Below, one piece after another: positions 41,464-50,386 of a stretch of 64,000 bases of DNA. The notes under the pieces were generated by a model, which had not been told where the DNA came from, made no database searches, and saw nothing but the letters and a program-made list of their open reading frames with translations. Numbering within the stretch: position 1 is the stretch's first letter; each line of letters opens with the position of its first letter. Origin of the DNA: an uncultured Dehalococcoidia bacterium (lineage in GTDB: Bacteria; Chloroflexota; Dehalococcoidia; Lucifugimonadales; UBA3495); assembly GCA_951812625.1 (NCBI GenBank), contig CATOSP010000002.1, positions 620,001-684,000 of the forward strand. The letters run 5' to 3'. The position numbers were made by a program, and so were the translations under genes.

Positions 41464-43092
41464 TCATCGGATGCGTATGCCCGCGGCCTCCCGGTCGAAG
41501 CATCCCTCGATCAGGTCCTCTCGTTCCTGGCGCAGCAGGTCCTTGCGCACTCTCAGGCTGGGCGTGCGGGGAAGCTCCGTGCGCATCTCCAGGTATCGGG
41601 GCACCTTGAAATAGGCCAGTCGCTCCGCGCACCAGTACACCACGTCCTCGGGTTTGAGTGCGGAACCCGGCGCAGTGGCGACGTAGGCTTTCACCTCGTC
41701 CTCCCCCAATTCCGACGGCACGGCGATCACGGCGCAGTCCATCACCCCGGCATGGCTCTTGATGACGTCCTCCACTTCCTGGGAAGAGATATTCTCGCCC
41801 CGTCGCCTGATGATGTCCTTCTTGCGGTCAACGAAGTAGAGGAACCCGTCCTCGTCCAGCCAGCCAAGGTCGCCGGTATACAGCCAGTCGTCCCGCAAGG
41901 TCTGTCGCGTCTGCTCCTCGTTGTTCCAGTAGCCGGGAGTAACGGCAGGATTGCTGACTGTAATCTCGCCGACGGTGTTGACGCCCACCGGCTCGCCAGT
42001 CTCGGCATCGGCGATGCGCACCTGGTTGGTGAAGCTGGGGTCAGGGTGCTGGCGGGGCTGCCCCGACGACCCTGAGCGGCGGCGCTGGCCAATCTGCTCG
42101 ATGGTGCCATAGCAGGTCTCGGTCATACCGAACCCGACGATTATGTCCGTCCCGAACCGTTCCTGGAAATCGGCCAGGAACTCCGGGGAGAAGGCGGGGG
42201 AGCCGTAGAACAGGCGCACCCGGTTCTCCCGGTCGGTTGGAGACTCCGGGTTCTTGGCCAGGACCGGCATCATCATGCCGATGAAGTTGACCACGGTGGC
42301 ATCGGCGGCCCGTACCTGGTCCCAGAACCGGGAGGCGCTGAAACGGTCCACTACCACCAGGGTTGCTCCCGCCGCAAGTGCCCCCATCGTGGAGTAATAC
42401 TGCACGTTGGCGTGGAAATAGGGCAGGCAAGTGAAGAAACGGTCGTCAGTAGTTGCCTGGGTCCAGTGGGCGAACCCCTGTCCGGCGGCCACGTACATCC
42501 GGTGTGTCACGATCACGCCCTTGGGATTCCCCGTGGTGCCGGAAGTGTAGACCAGCATCGACACATCGCCGGGGGAGACCTTGGGGGTGTCTGCCAGCGG
42601 CACGGCCTCTGCCAGGGCGTCGGAGAAACCGGTCCAGCCCGTGGCGTCGGCGTCGTCTCCAACGACCAGCCTATGTTGTATCGTGGGCGCGAGATCTGCC
42701 GCCTGCTGTGCGATGTCGAGCAACCCCGTGTCGGCCACCAGCCCGCAGGCCCCGGCGTCGTTCAGGATATACGCCGTCTCGTCACGTTTGTAGGCGGTGT
42801 TGATTGGAACGCCGATTGCCCCGATGCTCGACAGTCCGAACCAGCAGAAGAGATACTCCATGCAGTTGGGCATGAAGAGGCACACCCGGTCACCGTGGCC
42901 CACTCCCAGGGAGTGGAACAGTCCCGCGGTCGCCTTGACCGCTTCCTCGAACTCGCGGAAGGTCAGCTTCCGCCCCTGCATCTCCACGAAGACCTTGCCG
43001 GGATTCCGCTGGGCGACTGTCCCAAGGAACTCAGCCAGGTCCATGTCCCACGCGGGGCGATTGGCGTTGTCCGGTACGGCAATCTCGCTCAT
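41464..43092 (-). CDS. AMP-forming acyl-CoA ligase
   Basis: A 542-residue ANL-superfamily ligase, activating a carboxylic acid with ATP and CoA. Motifs are LVYTSGTTGNPKGVIVTHR (A3), GFGMTETCYG (A5), DDWLYTGDLGWLDEDGFLYF (A7), RRRGENISSQEVEDVI (A8) and the lysine-bearing C-terminal domain ending in PRTPSLRVRKDLLR. It resembles crotonobetaine/carnitine-CoA ligases and medium-chain ligases. I chose ATG 43092 (MSEIAVPDNANRPAWDMDLA); the frame extends to 43125 without similarity. Together with the DUF35 and thiolase genes across the spacer it suggests a CoA-based degradation route. Confidence 0.92.
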   Translation of the reverse strand: MSEIAVPDNANRPAWDMDLAEFLGTVAQRNPGKVFVEMQGRKLTFREFEEAVKATAGLFHSLGVGHGDRVCLFMPNCMEYLFCWFGLSSIGAIGVPINTAYKRDETAYILNDAGACGLVADTGLLDIAQQAADLAPTIQHRLVVGDDADATGWTGFSDALAEAVPLADTPKVSPGDVSMLVYTSGTTGNPKGVIVTHRMYVAAGQGFAHWTQATTDDRFFTCLPYFHANVQYYSTMGALAAGATLVVVDRFSASRFWDQVRAADATVVNFIGMMMPVLAKNPESPTDRENRVRLFYGSPAFSPEFLADFQERFGTDIIVGFGMTETCYGTIEQIGQRRRSGSSGQPRQHPDPSFTNQVRIADAETGEPVGVNTVGEITVSNPAVTPGYWNNEEQTRQTLRDDWLYTGDLGWLDEDGFLYFVDRKKDIIRRRGENISSQEVEDVIKSHAGVMDCAVIAVPSELGEDEVKAYVATAPGSALKPEDVVYWCAERLAYFKVPRYLEMRTELPRTPSLRVRKDLLRQEREDLIEGCFDREAAGIRIR

Positions 43093-43471
43093 AGCGTAAC
43101 CACTCCAACAGCCCCAACCTACCATGTACCCGTCTAGTGGTCAACGGCTGTATGCACCTGCTCTGGTTCATACACTGGTCCAGCACCGGGGAGTGGACAA
43201 GACCTCATTACTGACACACACCTCTTTCCAACCCCGGATGCCATTCCCTATGATGTCTTATAGGCATTAGCCTCCGCCACCGTCCTGAACGGGGGATTAC
43301 TCCAGCCGGTGGTCCCAAATGGTTGAAAATGTCCGGATATGACCGGAAATGTCCGCGAAACAGGAATCTTCCCCGGCAGTCCCACCGGGGGAATCTTGAA
43401 TGACTGTCCAGGTTGACACTCGCCGGATGCCAAGATTAAGCTGGAAATCCGCCGCAGGGGGGCGATTTTCT
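43093..43471. other. Divergent intergenic region
   Basis: About 380 bases between the ligase (-) and DUF35 (+) starts. Apart from the second copy of the hairpin/ATTTCCG element (43325-43390) I see no gene. Confidence 0.5.
43325..43390 (-). repeat. Hairpin plus ATTTCCG repeat element, copy 2
   Basis: Read on the minus strand, the stem CCCCGG/CCGGGG (43390-43385 and 43376-43371) with an 8-base loop is followed after about 20 bases by CATTTCCGGTCATATCCGGA (43351-43332) and a T-rich tail. The order and orientation (hairpin, then ATTTCCG repeats) match the element at 3125-3180. Confidence 0.5.
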
Positions 43472-43888
43472 ATGCCAGAATCCATAGACCCACAGCGATT
43501 GCGATTGGCCGATGATGAACGCGCCAGCGGCGTCCTGCTGGGGGTGCGCTGCCTCGATTGCGGGGTGACTGTGTTCGGCCCGTGTGCCTTCTGCCAAAGC
43601 TGCACTTCCGACAGGCTGGAACCGGTGGAACTCGAGGGGACGGGCGTGTTGTACAGCTACACCGTGGTGCGAGTGCCTCCCGCCGGGTGGCCAGGGCCAG
43701 TCCCCTATGTGCTGGGGCAGGTGGAACTGCCGGAAGGCCCACAGGTGCTGGCTGAGGTGATCGACTGTGAGCACGACCAATTGAAGATCGGTATGCTGGT
43801 AGAACTGGCTTTGCAGGCCGTTGCTTCCGAGGGAGGCACAGAAGAGAAGCTGGTCTACAAGTGGCGGCCCGCGCACCCCGACGATTAG
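43472..43888 (+). CDS. DUF35 zinc-ribbon/OB-fold protein
   Basis: A 138-residue protein with the DUF35 layout. A rubredoxin-like zinc ribbon (CLDCG...CAFCQSC, residues 28-47) is followed by an OB-fold (GTGVLYSYTVVRVPPAGW...YVLGQVELPEGPQVLAEVID). Start ATG 43472 is preceded by a G-run; an in-frame ATG at 43400 would add residues with no similarity. DUF35 proteins partner thiolase-like proteins, bind acyl-CoA and are needed by many degradative or aldol-lyase thiolase complexes. The thiolase gene follows 33 bases downstream. Confidence 0.92.
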   Translation: MPESIDPQRLRLADDERASGVLLGVRCLDCGVTVFGPCAFCQSCTSDRLEPVELEGTGVLYSYTVVRVPPAGWPGPVPYVLGQVELPEGPQVLAEVIDCEHDQLKIGMLVELALQAVASEGGTEEKLVYKWRPAHPDD

Positions 43889-43921
43889 AATTCTGTGGAG
43901 TCATCAGACCGAGGTTATGCC

Positions 43922-45076
43922 TTGAACCAAATGCCCCAAGGCCGTGAAGTAGTGGTTGCAGGCGTGGGCCTGCACCCCTTTGGACGATTTCCGGAGAAGG
44001 ACCTGGCCACCCTGGCGATGGAGGCCGTGCTTCCTGCCCTGGAGGACGCCGGGGTGCGTTGGAAGGACATCCCCGTGGCCTACTTTGGCCATGTTTACTA
44101 CCAGGGCATGTCGGTAGGGGAGACGGCCCTGGGGAAGCTGGGGCTGACTGGTATCCCCATCATCAACGTCGAAAACGCCTGCTCCAGCGGTTCCACCGCC
44201 TTCTGGCAGGCATACTGGGGAGTGACCACCGGGCTGTACGACCTCGCACTGGCCTTCGGGGCGGAGAAGGTGCCGCGTGGCCCGGTCACTGTGACTGCCG
44301 AGGACAGCCCGGACCGCTTCATCGGCGGCGACCACATGATGGCCGGTTACGCCCTGCGCATGCGCCGTTACATGGAAGACACAGGCGCGCCGGCATCGGC
44401 CCTCGCCCAAGTAGCGGTGAAAGCGCGGCAGAACGGTACCCTGAACCCATTCGCCCACCGCAACACCACCTACACCATAGAGGAAGTGCTGGAATCGCGG
44501 CCCATTGCCGACCCCCTGACTCTCTACCAGTGCTGCCCGACCAGTGAGGGAGCCGCCGCGGCTGTGCTGTGCGCTCGTGAATCACTGGGGCGTTACGGAA
44601 TCGACGAGTCTCGAACAGTCGGGATTGCGGCAGCGGTGCTGAGTTCCGGCAGCTACAACGGGCGGGGCAGTGATCACTCGGCCTTCAGCCCCTACCGTAC
44701 CGAACCCGGCGCGATCCAAGCTTACGAAATGGCAGGGATGGGGCCGGAGGACGTGGACCTAGTGCAGGTCCACGATGCCGCGACAATCGGCGAGTTGCAG
44801 CAGCTGGAATCGCTGCACCTGACGCCATTTGGGGAGGCTTGGCGGGCGACCACGGAGGGCCGCACGTCTTTGACCGGGGACATCCCGACCAACACCGACG
44901 GCGGGCTGCTGGCTATGGGGCACCCCTTCGGTGCAACAGGCATCAGGCAGGTCCACGAAACGGTGACTCAGCTAAGGGGCGAGGCGGGTCAGAGGCAGGT
45001 GCCAGGTGCAACCGTTGGCCTAGCCCAGTGCTCAGGCGCAGGGGACGTCACCACCGTCCACATTCTGAAGAGGTAG
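43922..45076 (+). CDS. Thiolase family protein
   Basis: A 384-residue thiolase-fold protein of the SCP-x/lipid-transfer type. The nucleophile cysteine lies in IINVENACSSGSTAFWQAYW, with LALAFGAEKVP and HNR-like NPFAHRNTTYT following. Further motifs are EPGAIQAYEMAGMGPEDVDL and LVQVHDAATIGELQQLESLH. The C-terminal catalytic region is TNTDGGLLAMGHPFGATGIR with ATVGLAQCSGAGDVTTV. TTG 43922 follows GAGGT at six bases; GTG 43895 and ATG 43931 are alternatives. Paired with the DUF35 protein, it probably cleaves or condenses a CoA thioester, perhaps in steroid-like or branched side-chain degradation. Confidence 0.9.
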   Translation: MNQMPQGREVVVAGVGLHPFGRFPEKDLATLAMEAVLPALEDAGVRWKDIPVAYFGHVYYQGMSVGETALGKLGLTGIPIINVENACSSGSTAFWQAYWGVTTGLYDLALAFGAEKVPRGPVTVTAEDSPDRFIGGDHMMAGYALRMRRYMEDTGAPASALAQVAVKARQNGTLNPFAHRNTTYTIEEVLESRPIADPLTLYQCCPTSEGAAAAVLCARESLGRYGIDESRTVGIAAAVLSSGSYNGRGSDHSAFSPYRTEPGAIQAYEMAGMGPEDVDLVQVHDAATIGELQQLESLHLTPFGEAWRATTEGRTSLTGDIPTNTDGGLLAMGHPFGATGIRQVHETVTQLRGEAGQRQVPGATVGLAQCSGAGDVTTVHILKR

Positions 45077-45150
45077 GCCGGGGCCGTTTCAAACGTTACA
45101 GCTCTGGCAGAATCACCAACAACTGATGGTTCTGCCAGGAGCTTCCTCCG

Positions 45151-45630
45151 TCACGACGGGGCGATCCCAGAGCCGAACCCTGCCGCCTCTGTCTCAGTCA
45201 TTTTAGCCCCGACTAGGAATTTGGCTGAGGCGTGCTGCCACAGTCGAATTCCGATGACTCCCATCACGATGGGCATAGCGGCCCCCAGAACAGACCAGAA
45301 CTGTTCGTCGGCTACGTGATTGGGAGACAAAGAATTGAACCAGTTCCAGAAATATATGATGGACACGGCGACGGACCCGTAGAAAACCGAGTTGACCTCC
45401 AGGTAGCGTTTCAAATCCACCGCCCCATTACCGTTGATACGGCGCTTCTCAGCGTAACTCGCCGCCAGGGTAATGAACATTGCCGGTGCCATGAACCAGT
45501 TCATTACGTGCCATGCGGTGAAGGGTGCATCACCCCCAGGGTGATAGAGTGGAGTGATGATAAAGTGGATGGGGATGGCAGCCGCCACCAACACGAGGCA
45601 AGCCGCCGCAATGCGAAGCAGAACTGACAT
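45151..45630 (-). CDS. Hypothetical four-helix membrane protein
   Basis: A 159-residue membrane protein with segments at about 5-25 (LRIAAACLVLVAAAIPIHFI), 43-60, 85-103 and 110-130. HPGGD and WHVMNWFMAP lie between the first two. The C-terminus is soluble (KMTETEAAGFGSGIAPS). ATG 45630 follows GGAG. No family is recognised. It is monocistronic and convergent with the thiolase gene. Confidence 0.7.
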   Translation of the reverse strand: MSVLLRIAAACLVLVAAAIPIHFIITPLYHPGGDAPFTAWHVMNWFMAPAMFITLAASYAEKRRINGNGAVDLKRYLEVNSVFYGSVAVSIIYFWNWFNSLSPNHVADEQFWSVLGAAMPIVMGVIGIRLWQHASAKFLVGAKMTETEAAGFGSGIAPS

Positions 45631-46616
45631 ACTTTCTCCTGGAGACTTGCCGGGATACAGTTTGGAATCAAACCTGAATCAGAGCCGTCACGAGCTATCA
45701 TCGGTGACCGTGCCGTCTCCAGGTGTTGTGCGTGGCCAGGGGGCGGACTGCATGAAGCTAGAAGTAGCAATGGCTACATGTGGAAAACAGAGCGGAGGTG
45801 GCTAACGGAGATTCGTCCCGGTGGCGCCTCAGGCGCCACCGGGACTCGGACGGAGCGACCGGGACTGCCTGCACCGGCCAGGTCATATTCCACTCCCGCC
45901 TCGATTGGTAGACCCAAGGACGGCTGACTACGGGACTACCATGCCTCCAGGAATTACGATCTCCACAACCCATGACCACCGCGCCGCGACACCGTCCACT
46001 TCTACCCTATGACAAGAAAAGAGTTCCCCGTCTACCCATCACCAACCCTCTGCCGCGTCCGGTACAAGCCCGTGATACCTCGTGGTCGCTCCAGTGTGCC
46101 TCCGGCCCTGGGGCCGATGGATTTAATTTACCGTACGATTATAAAAATGCAATGAAAAAGCCCACATTTTTTGTGATAGTTTTGTGAGTCTTTGCTCATC
46201 GAATATGGAAACTCCAGCGTACGCCTCAGTTTAGACCGGGACAGTCAGCAAGCAATCCAGAGGTCTGGGGCTGCGCGATAACTTGCGGTTTCAGAGTATA
46301 TTGGTGTACCGAGCCGGAAACGCCCACACCTCGAATAGTGACCGCTCACTCAGGATTCCAATTGACATCGGTGGGAACCGCCATTTACATTGCCGGTGCC
46401 GGGCTGGGTCTTGATGGTATAGAGCGAATCTGCTACATGAAGATTCAGACAGGTAGTCGGAGACTCGGCTATAGCCGAGCGCAGGATGAGTCGATGGCAA
46501 CCAGCCCAGGGCACTGCCATGGAGTGCCAGAGGAAACGCGGGGGGCAGGCAGGTGAGTCATCACACCCGGTACGCGAGAGATAATGACCGGGCGGTCACC
46601 CAGTGGTGGTCAATCC
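45631..46616. other. Long intergenic region with a strong hairpin
   Basis: Almost 1 kb without a supportable gene. At 45815-45845 a perfect inverted repeat has 15-base arms (GTCCCGGTGGCGCCT and its complement) around one base. From about 46120 to 46250 the sequence turns AT-rich. Short frames here have no ribosome sites or known motifs. Confidence 0.5.
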
Positions 46617-46898
46617 ATGCCTAATTTCGTGATACTGGCTGCCATGAAGGGACGCTTTGTCTCCGAGCATGGCAACCTATACGATAACTTTCAGATGATG
46701 GGCTACATGGAGGCGTTAAGCCCAACCGAAGCGGTCACGGAATTCTTCGACCAAACTCCCTACCCAATACGCTGGGAGGACGTGGAGTACATGTGGGCCG
46801 AGCAACTCTCGGAATTGGGACCCAACGCCCACTACGGCGATTATGAGCGGGTCTACATCGACTCACTCCGTAGGCGCTGGGAGCCCAGTAGCGGATAG
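46617..46898 (+). CDS. Hypothetical 93-aa protein
   Basis: A small acidic, aromatic-rich protein starting MPNFVILAAMKGRFVSEHGN at ATG 46617. An in-frame start at 46584 adds eleven residues of no obvious value. The sequence has a strand-helix-strand look: NFVILAAMKG, SPTEAVTEFFDQ, WEDVEYMWAEQL, then YERVYIDSLRRRWEP. It is cytoplasmic and has no known motif. The regular alternation and clean coding bias make it a probable real gene. It lies tail to tail with the aldolase gene. Confidence 0.6.
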   Translation: MPNFVILAAMKGRFVSEHGNLYDNFQMMGYMEALSPTEAVTEFFDQTPYPIRWEDVEYMWAEQLSELGPNAHYGDYERVYIDSLRRRWEPSSG

Positions 46899-46945
46899 GA
46901 TTGCCGATTATGGAGTCCCCGATAAGTGGGAATCTCGGTGTTCGG

Positions 46946-47728
46946 CTAATAGTCCTTGGCAAAGTCCCGAAGGGTTGAGAAGTCGGCCCGGAACCCTTCG
47001 GTTAGTGCCCGCCGGTCGGTGCCATGGAGGACGAAACGCGCACCTTGGCTGATCCAGTAGGTGGACAGATCCGGCGTCTGGTGATGCACCAGTGTCGCAA
47101 TGCCATGGGACTCAGCCTTGTCGATGATCCCCTTGACGGTCTCCTTGTACTCCGGGCGGTCATAATCGTCGGGTATTCCCAGAGAGATGCTCATGTCGTT
47201 GGGTCCGACGAATATTCCATCGATGCCCGGCACCTGGAGAATTTCATCCAGGACGTTCACCGCCGTGACGCTCTCTATGCCGATGATGCAGACGCTGTTC
47301 TTGTTCCGCTCCTCCAGGTATGACCGGGTGGCATCACTCACGTGTTCCCCCGATTCGATCACACGCCTCACGGCCTCGCCCTTGAGGGGACGCCACTTGG
47401 CCGCGGCCACCACCTCCTTGACTTCGTCCACTGTCTCGCAGTAGGGGGCCAGGATACCCTGGGCCCCGGCATCCATCACCATCGTAACGTAGTGGGAATC
47501 AGGTATAGGTATCCGGACTATGGGTACGATGCTGGAGGTATTGAGCATCGTAAGGTAATCGGCCAGTTCGCCTCGGCTGCGCGGGCCGTGCTCAGTGTCG
47601 ATGACGACGTAGTCAAGGCCGACGCCGTCCAACACCGGAATCCAACGGGGGTTTCTTCCGATGCTCAGCATGGTACCAAAAACCCTGCCGCCGGATTTCA
47701 ATGTGGATTTCAGTTCCGCTCCGTTCAT
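46946..47728 (-). CDS. HpcH/HpaI aldolase family protein
   Basis: A 260-residue class II (metal-dependent) aldolase of the HpcH/HpaI type, cleaving 2-keto-3-deoxy or 2,4-dihydroxy acids to pyruvate or glyoxylate and an aldehyde. Motifs are VFGTMLSIGRNP, LDYVVIDTEHGPRSRGEL (with the catalytic histidine), VRIPIPDSHYVTMVMDAGAQ, GILAPYCETVDEVKEVV, CIIGIESVTAVNVLDEI (metal glutamate) and DGIFVGPNDMSISLGIPD (metal aspartate). ATG 47728 follows GAGGG. It is 27 bases downstream of the M20 peptidase gene, so likely co-transcribed. Confidence 0.93.
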   Translation of the reverse strand: MNGAELKSTLKSGGRVFGTMLSIGRNPRWIPVLDGVGLDYVVIDTEHGPRSRGELADYLTMLNTSSIVPIVRIPIPDSHYVTMVMDAGAQGILAPYCETVDEVKEVVAAAKWRPLKGEAVRRVIESGEHVSDATRSYLEERNKNSVCIIGIESVTAVNVLDEILQVPGIDGIFVGPNDMSISLGIPDDYDRPEYKETVKGIIDKAESHGIATLVHHQTPDLSTYWISQGARFVLHGTDRRALTEGFRADFSTLRDFAKDY

Positions 47729-47755
47729 CAGTTAAACCCTCGCTTGTGTCAGCTT

Positions 47756-48838
47756 TTACTGTCTCGTGGTTATGATATTTTGACAGAACCTGGCAGTGGT
47801 CACCAGGTCGGGAATAACCACGTATTCGTCCACGGTGTGCATTTCGTTGGTGGACATACCTACCACAACGCAATCGATCCCGTGGAGGCGCATAGCGTTG
47901 GCGTCGGTGCCACCGCCGGATGGCTTGATATCCGGAGTGAGGTCGAGGTCGCCTATGACTCGGGTGACCAGTTTGACTATCGGGTCCTCGGGGTCCAGGT
48001 TGTACATGTGGAACATTACCTCCACATCTTCCTGGATAGTGGCGTCCCGGTATCGTTGCCTCGCCTGTTCCAGAGTATTGGACACCTGCAACCGTAGCAG
48101 GTCCAGGGTTTCGGTGTTGCGGCTCCGGAACTCGCCGCCGAAAGTCGCATCGGCAGGCACCGCGTTACGGACCGAACCACCGGAAATCAGCCCCACGTTG
48201 AAGGTGGTCTCCTCGTCCAGCCTGCCCTGCGGAAGGTCATTGATGATGTCGCTGGCGATTCTGATGGCTGACAGGCCCTTCTCCGGCTCGACCCCGGCGT
48301 GGGCTGCCCGGCCCTTTACCTCCACGTCGAACCGGACGTAGGTGGGCGAAGCGCCGGTGATGGTGTTAACGGGACCGTTGCCGTCGAACACCACCGACTC
48401 CCTGGCCCGGATCATTGAGTAATCAAGATTGACCGCGCCTACCAATCCAATCTCTTCGCCCCGAGTAAACACAACCTGTACAGGGCGGCGTGAGATACCC
48501 TGGTCAGCAACGGCCTCCAGGCCCTCCAAGACTGCGGCTACTCCTGCCTTGCAGTCACCTCCCAGGATGGTGGTGCCGTCGGATGTGATGCGGTCACCCT
48601 GGATACGCGGTTTGATGCCGCGGCCCGGCTCCACAGTGTCCATGTGGGCTGAAAGAAGCAGGGGATCGTCGCCCTCCTCGGAAGCTATCACGTTGCCGTG
48701 CGCGTCCCGTGCTACCTGGAGCCCCAGCCGACTCAGGCGGCCCTCCAGATGCTGTGCAACCTCTTCCTCTTCATCGGAGGGGCTGTCAATCTGCACCAGT
48801 TCGCAGAATGACTTGACCAATCTTTCCTGGTCTACCAT
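47756..48838 (-). CDS. M20-family zinc peptidase (peptidase T-like)
   Basis: A 360-residue metallopeptidase with the M20 layout. The first metal motif is LLLSAHMDTVEPG, followed by ILGGDCKAGVAAVLEGLEAV (bridging aspartate) and FTRGEEIGLVGAVNLD (catalytic Glu pair). The dimerisation domain begins ASPTYVRFDVEVKGRAAHAG. The last ligands are in KPSGGGTDANAMRLHG and GMSTNEMHTVDEYV. This arrangement matches PepT-like tripeptidases. ATG 48838 follows GGGAG. It may digest peptides brought in by importers such as the one at 21-25 kb. Confidence 0.92.
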   Translation of the reverse strand: MVDQERLVKSFCELVQIDSPSDEEEEVAQHLEGRLSRLGLQVARDAHGNVIASEEGDDPLLLSAHMDTVEPGRGIKPRIQGDRITSDGTTILGGDCKAGVAAVLEGLEAVADQGISRRPVQVVFTRGEEIGLVGAVNLDYSMIRARESVVFDGNGPVNTITGASPTYVRFDVEVKGRAAHAGVEPEKGLSAIRIASDIINDLPQGRLDEETTFNVGLISGGSVRNAVPADATFGGEFRSRNTETLDLLRLQVSNTLEQARQRYRDATIQEDVEVMFHMYNLDPEDPIVKLVTRVIGDLDLTPDIKPSGGGTDANAMRLHGIDCVVVGMSTNEMHTVDEYVVIPDLVTTARFCQNIITTRQ

Positions 48839-49010
48839 GTTTCACTCCCATAGACGCCGGGCTGCTTGTCGCCAGCCGTTGGCCCCAAAACCCTAAAGTG
48901 CGCATAAGCGCCCGGACAGTGGGGACATTATACAACAACGAAATCCATTGGCGGTGGGGTACCGGAGGTGGAACGCAAGGTAAGGGGCACCGTGTGACCG
49001 TCGGAGAGGG

Positions 49011-49087
49011 TGGTAGCGCGTGCGGGATTCGAACCCGCGATCTCCGCCTTGAGAGGGCGGTGTCCTGGGCCTCTAGACGAACGCGCC
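49011..49087 (-). tRNA. tRNA-Glu (CTC)
   Basis: A 77-base cloverleaf on the minus strand. The acceptor GGCGCGT pairs with ACGCGCT. The anticodon stem CCGCC/GGCGG encloses CTCTCAA, giving anticodon CTC. The T-arm is GCGGG-TTCGAAT-CCCGC, and CCA is encoded (49013-49011). Confidence 0.95.
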
Positions 49088-49206
49088 ACGTAGCGGGTGA
49101 CTCATTTGAGGCACGATCATGGTATCAAACAGCTCCCCACTTGTAAACCACCGCTGAAGCTATCTACAGGACGTCGAACCGGCGAGAGGATGTGGAGCCA
49201 GCAGTG

Positions 49207-50382
49207 TTACGTTCCAAATCTCCTGTCTGAAACCACCATCATCGGTCCGTCGTTGACCATCAGTCGGGACTCGACCTCTTCCAGCAGGCCGTCCAGGTTC
49301 CAGCATTCGGCCGCAGAAACGAACACAGTGGGCGTGGCAGCGTCGGTGGGCAGTCGGATTGCAGGACTCCCCTCCCCGGAACTGGTTCCAACAGGCAGCA
49401 GATCCATCTTGTTGACGACCAGAAGCCGGGGTTTTTCGCTCAGTCCCAAGCCCTCCAGCGTGCTCTCCACTACGTCGGCCTGCTCGAAGGCCTTTGGGTG
49501 GGTTATGTCAACAACATGGAGCAGTAGATCGGTACCGATCATCTCTTCAAGAGTGGCACGGAAAGCGGCAACTACCGTCGGTGATAGCTTCTGAATAAAC
49601 CCCACGGTGTCGCTGAGCAGGAGTTCTCCTCCCGAGGGAAGCCGTACCCGGCGGGTCACCGGGTCCAGCGTGGAGAAGAGCTGGTCTGCGGCCTCTACCT
49701 TGGCGTTGCTGAGGGCGTTGAACAAAGTGCTCTTCCCGGCGTTGGTGTATCCAACCAGACTGGCGGACGGGATGCTGGCCTTCTTGCGGCGGTCTAGATA
49801 TAGCGTGCGGCGGCGGCGCACACCTTCCAATTCCCGCTCGATGCGCTGGATGCGCCTGCGCACCAGCCGCCGGTCAGTCTCCAACTGGGTCTCTCCAGGC
49901 CCTCTGGTGCCAATCCCACCTCCAAGGCGCTCCAGGTGTGACCATTGGCCCACCAATCGCGGCAACAGGTATTGATGTTGGGCCAAGTCAACTTGCAACT
50001 TGCCCTCGTAGGTGCGGGCATGGCGCCCGAAGACGTCCAGTATCAGCGCGGTGCGATCTATGACCTTGACTGCGAGGGCTCCTTCCAGATTCCGTTGCTG
50101 GGTGGGAGTCAGTTCGTCGTCGAAGATCACTACGTCGGCCTTCAGATCATAAATCTGGTCTGCAAGCTCCCTTAGTTTCCCTTTGCCGACATAAGTCGGG
50201 GCAAGGCGGTCGGCCCGCTGGGATATCTGGCCCACGACTCTGGCACCAGCGGAACGGGTCAGATAGGCCAACTCGCCGAGAGTATCTTCCAAGCCCCACA
50301 AGTTGGCCTGGTTTCGCAGTTCGACGGCTACCAAGATGGCGCGTTCGGGTTCCTGTGTGGTTGAAACGGGTTTGTTGGCGAT
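49207..50382 (-). CDS. hflX: GTPase HflX
   Basis: A ribosome-associated GTPase that splits stalled or heat-damaged ribosomes. The N-terminal HflX domain has [39 protein letters not shown] and [19 protein letters not shown]; the glycine-rich linker is [19 protein letters not shown]. The G domain has [14 protein letters not shown] (G1), [11 protein letters not shown] (G2), DTVGFIQKL (G3) and NKMD (G4). The start is uncertain. Between the preceding dapL stop (50389-50387) and the conserved PERA region there is no ATG, GTG or TTG in frame. An ATC at 50382 follows AAGGAAGG, TTG 50334 would cut into conserved sequence, and the next upstream start (50523) overlaps dapL deeply. Confidence 0.93.
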   Translation of the reverse strand: MANKPVSTTQEPERAILVAVELRNQANLWGLEDTLGELAYLTRSAGARVVGQISQRADRLAPTYVGKGKLRELADQIYDLKADVVIFDDELTPTQQRNLEGALAVKVIDRTALILDVFGRHARTYEGKLQVDLAQHQYLLPRLVGQWSHLERLGGGIGTRGPGETQLETDRRLVRRRIQRIERELEGVRRRRTLYLDRRKKASIPSASLVGYTNAGKSTLFNALSNAKVEAADQLFSTLDPVTRRVRLPSGGELLLSDTVGFIQKLSPTVVAAFRATLEEMIGTDLLLHVVDITHPKAFEQADVVESTLEGLGLSEKPRLLVVNKMDLLPVGTSSGEGSPAIRLPTDAATPTVFVSAAECWNLDGLLEEVESRLMVNDGPMMVVSDRRFGT

Positions 50383-50386
50383 GAGA

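Noticed and set aside
40888..42075. Plus-strand frame of 395 codons
   Set aside because: It is antisense to the EVE and acyl-CoA ligase genes and has no recognisable domain.
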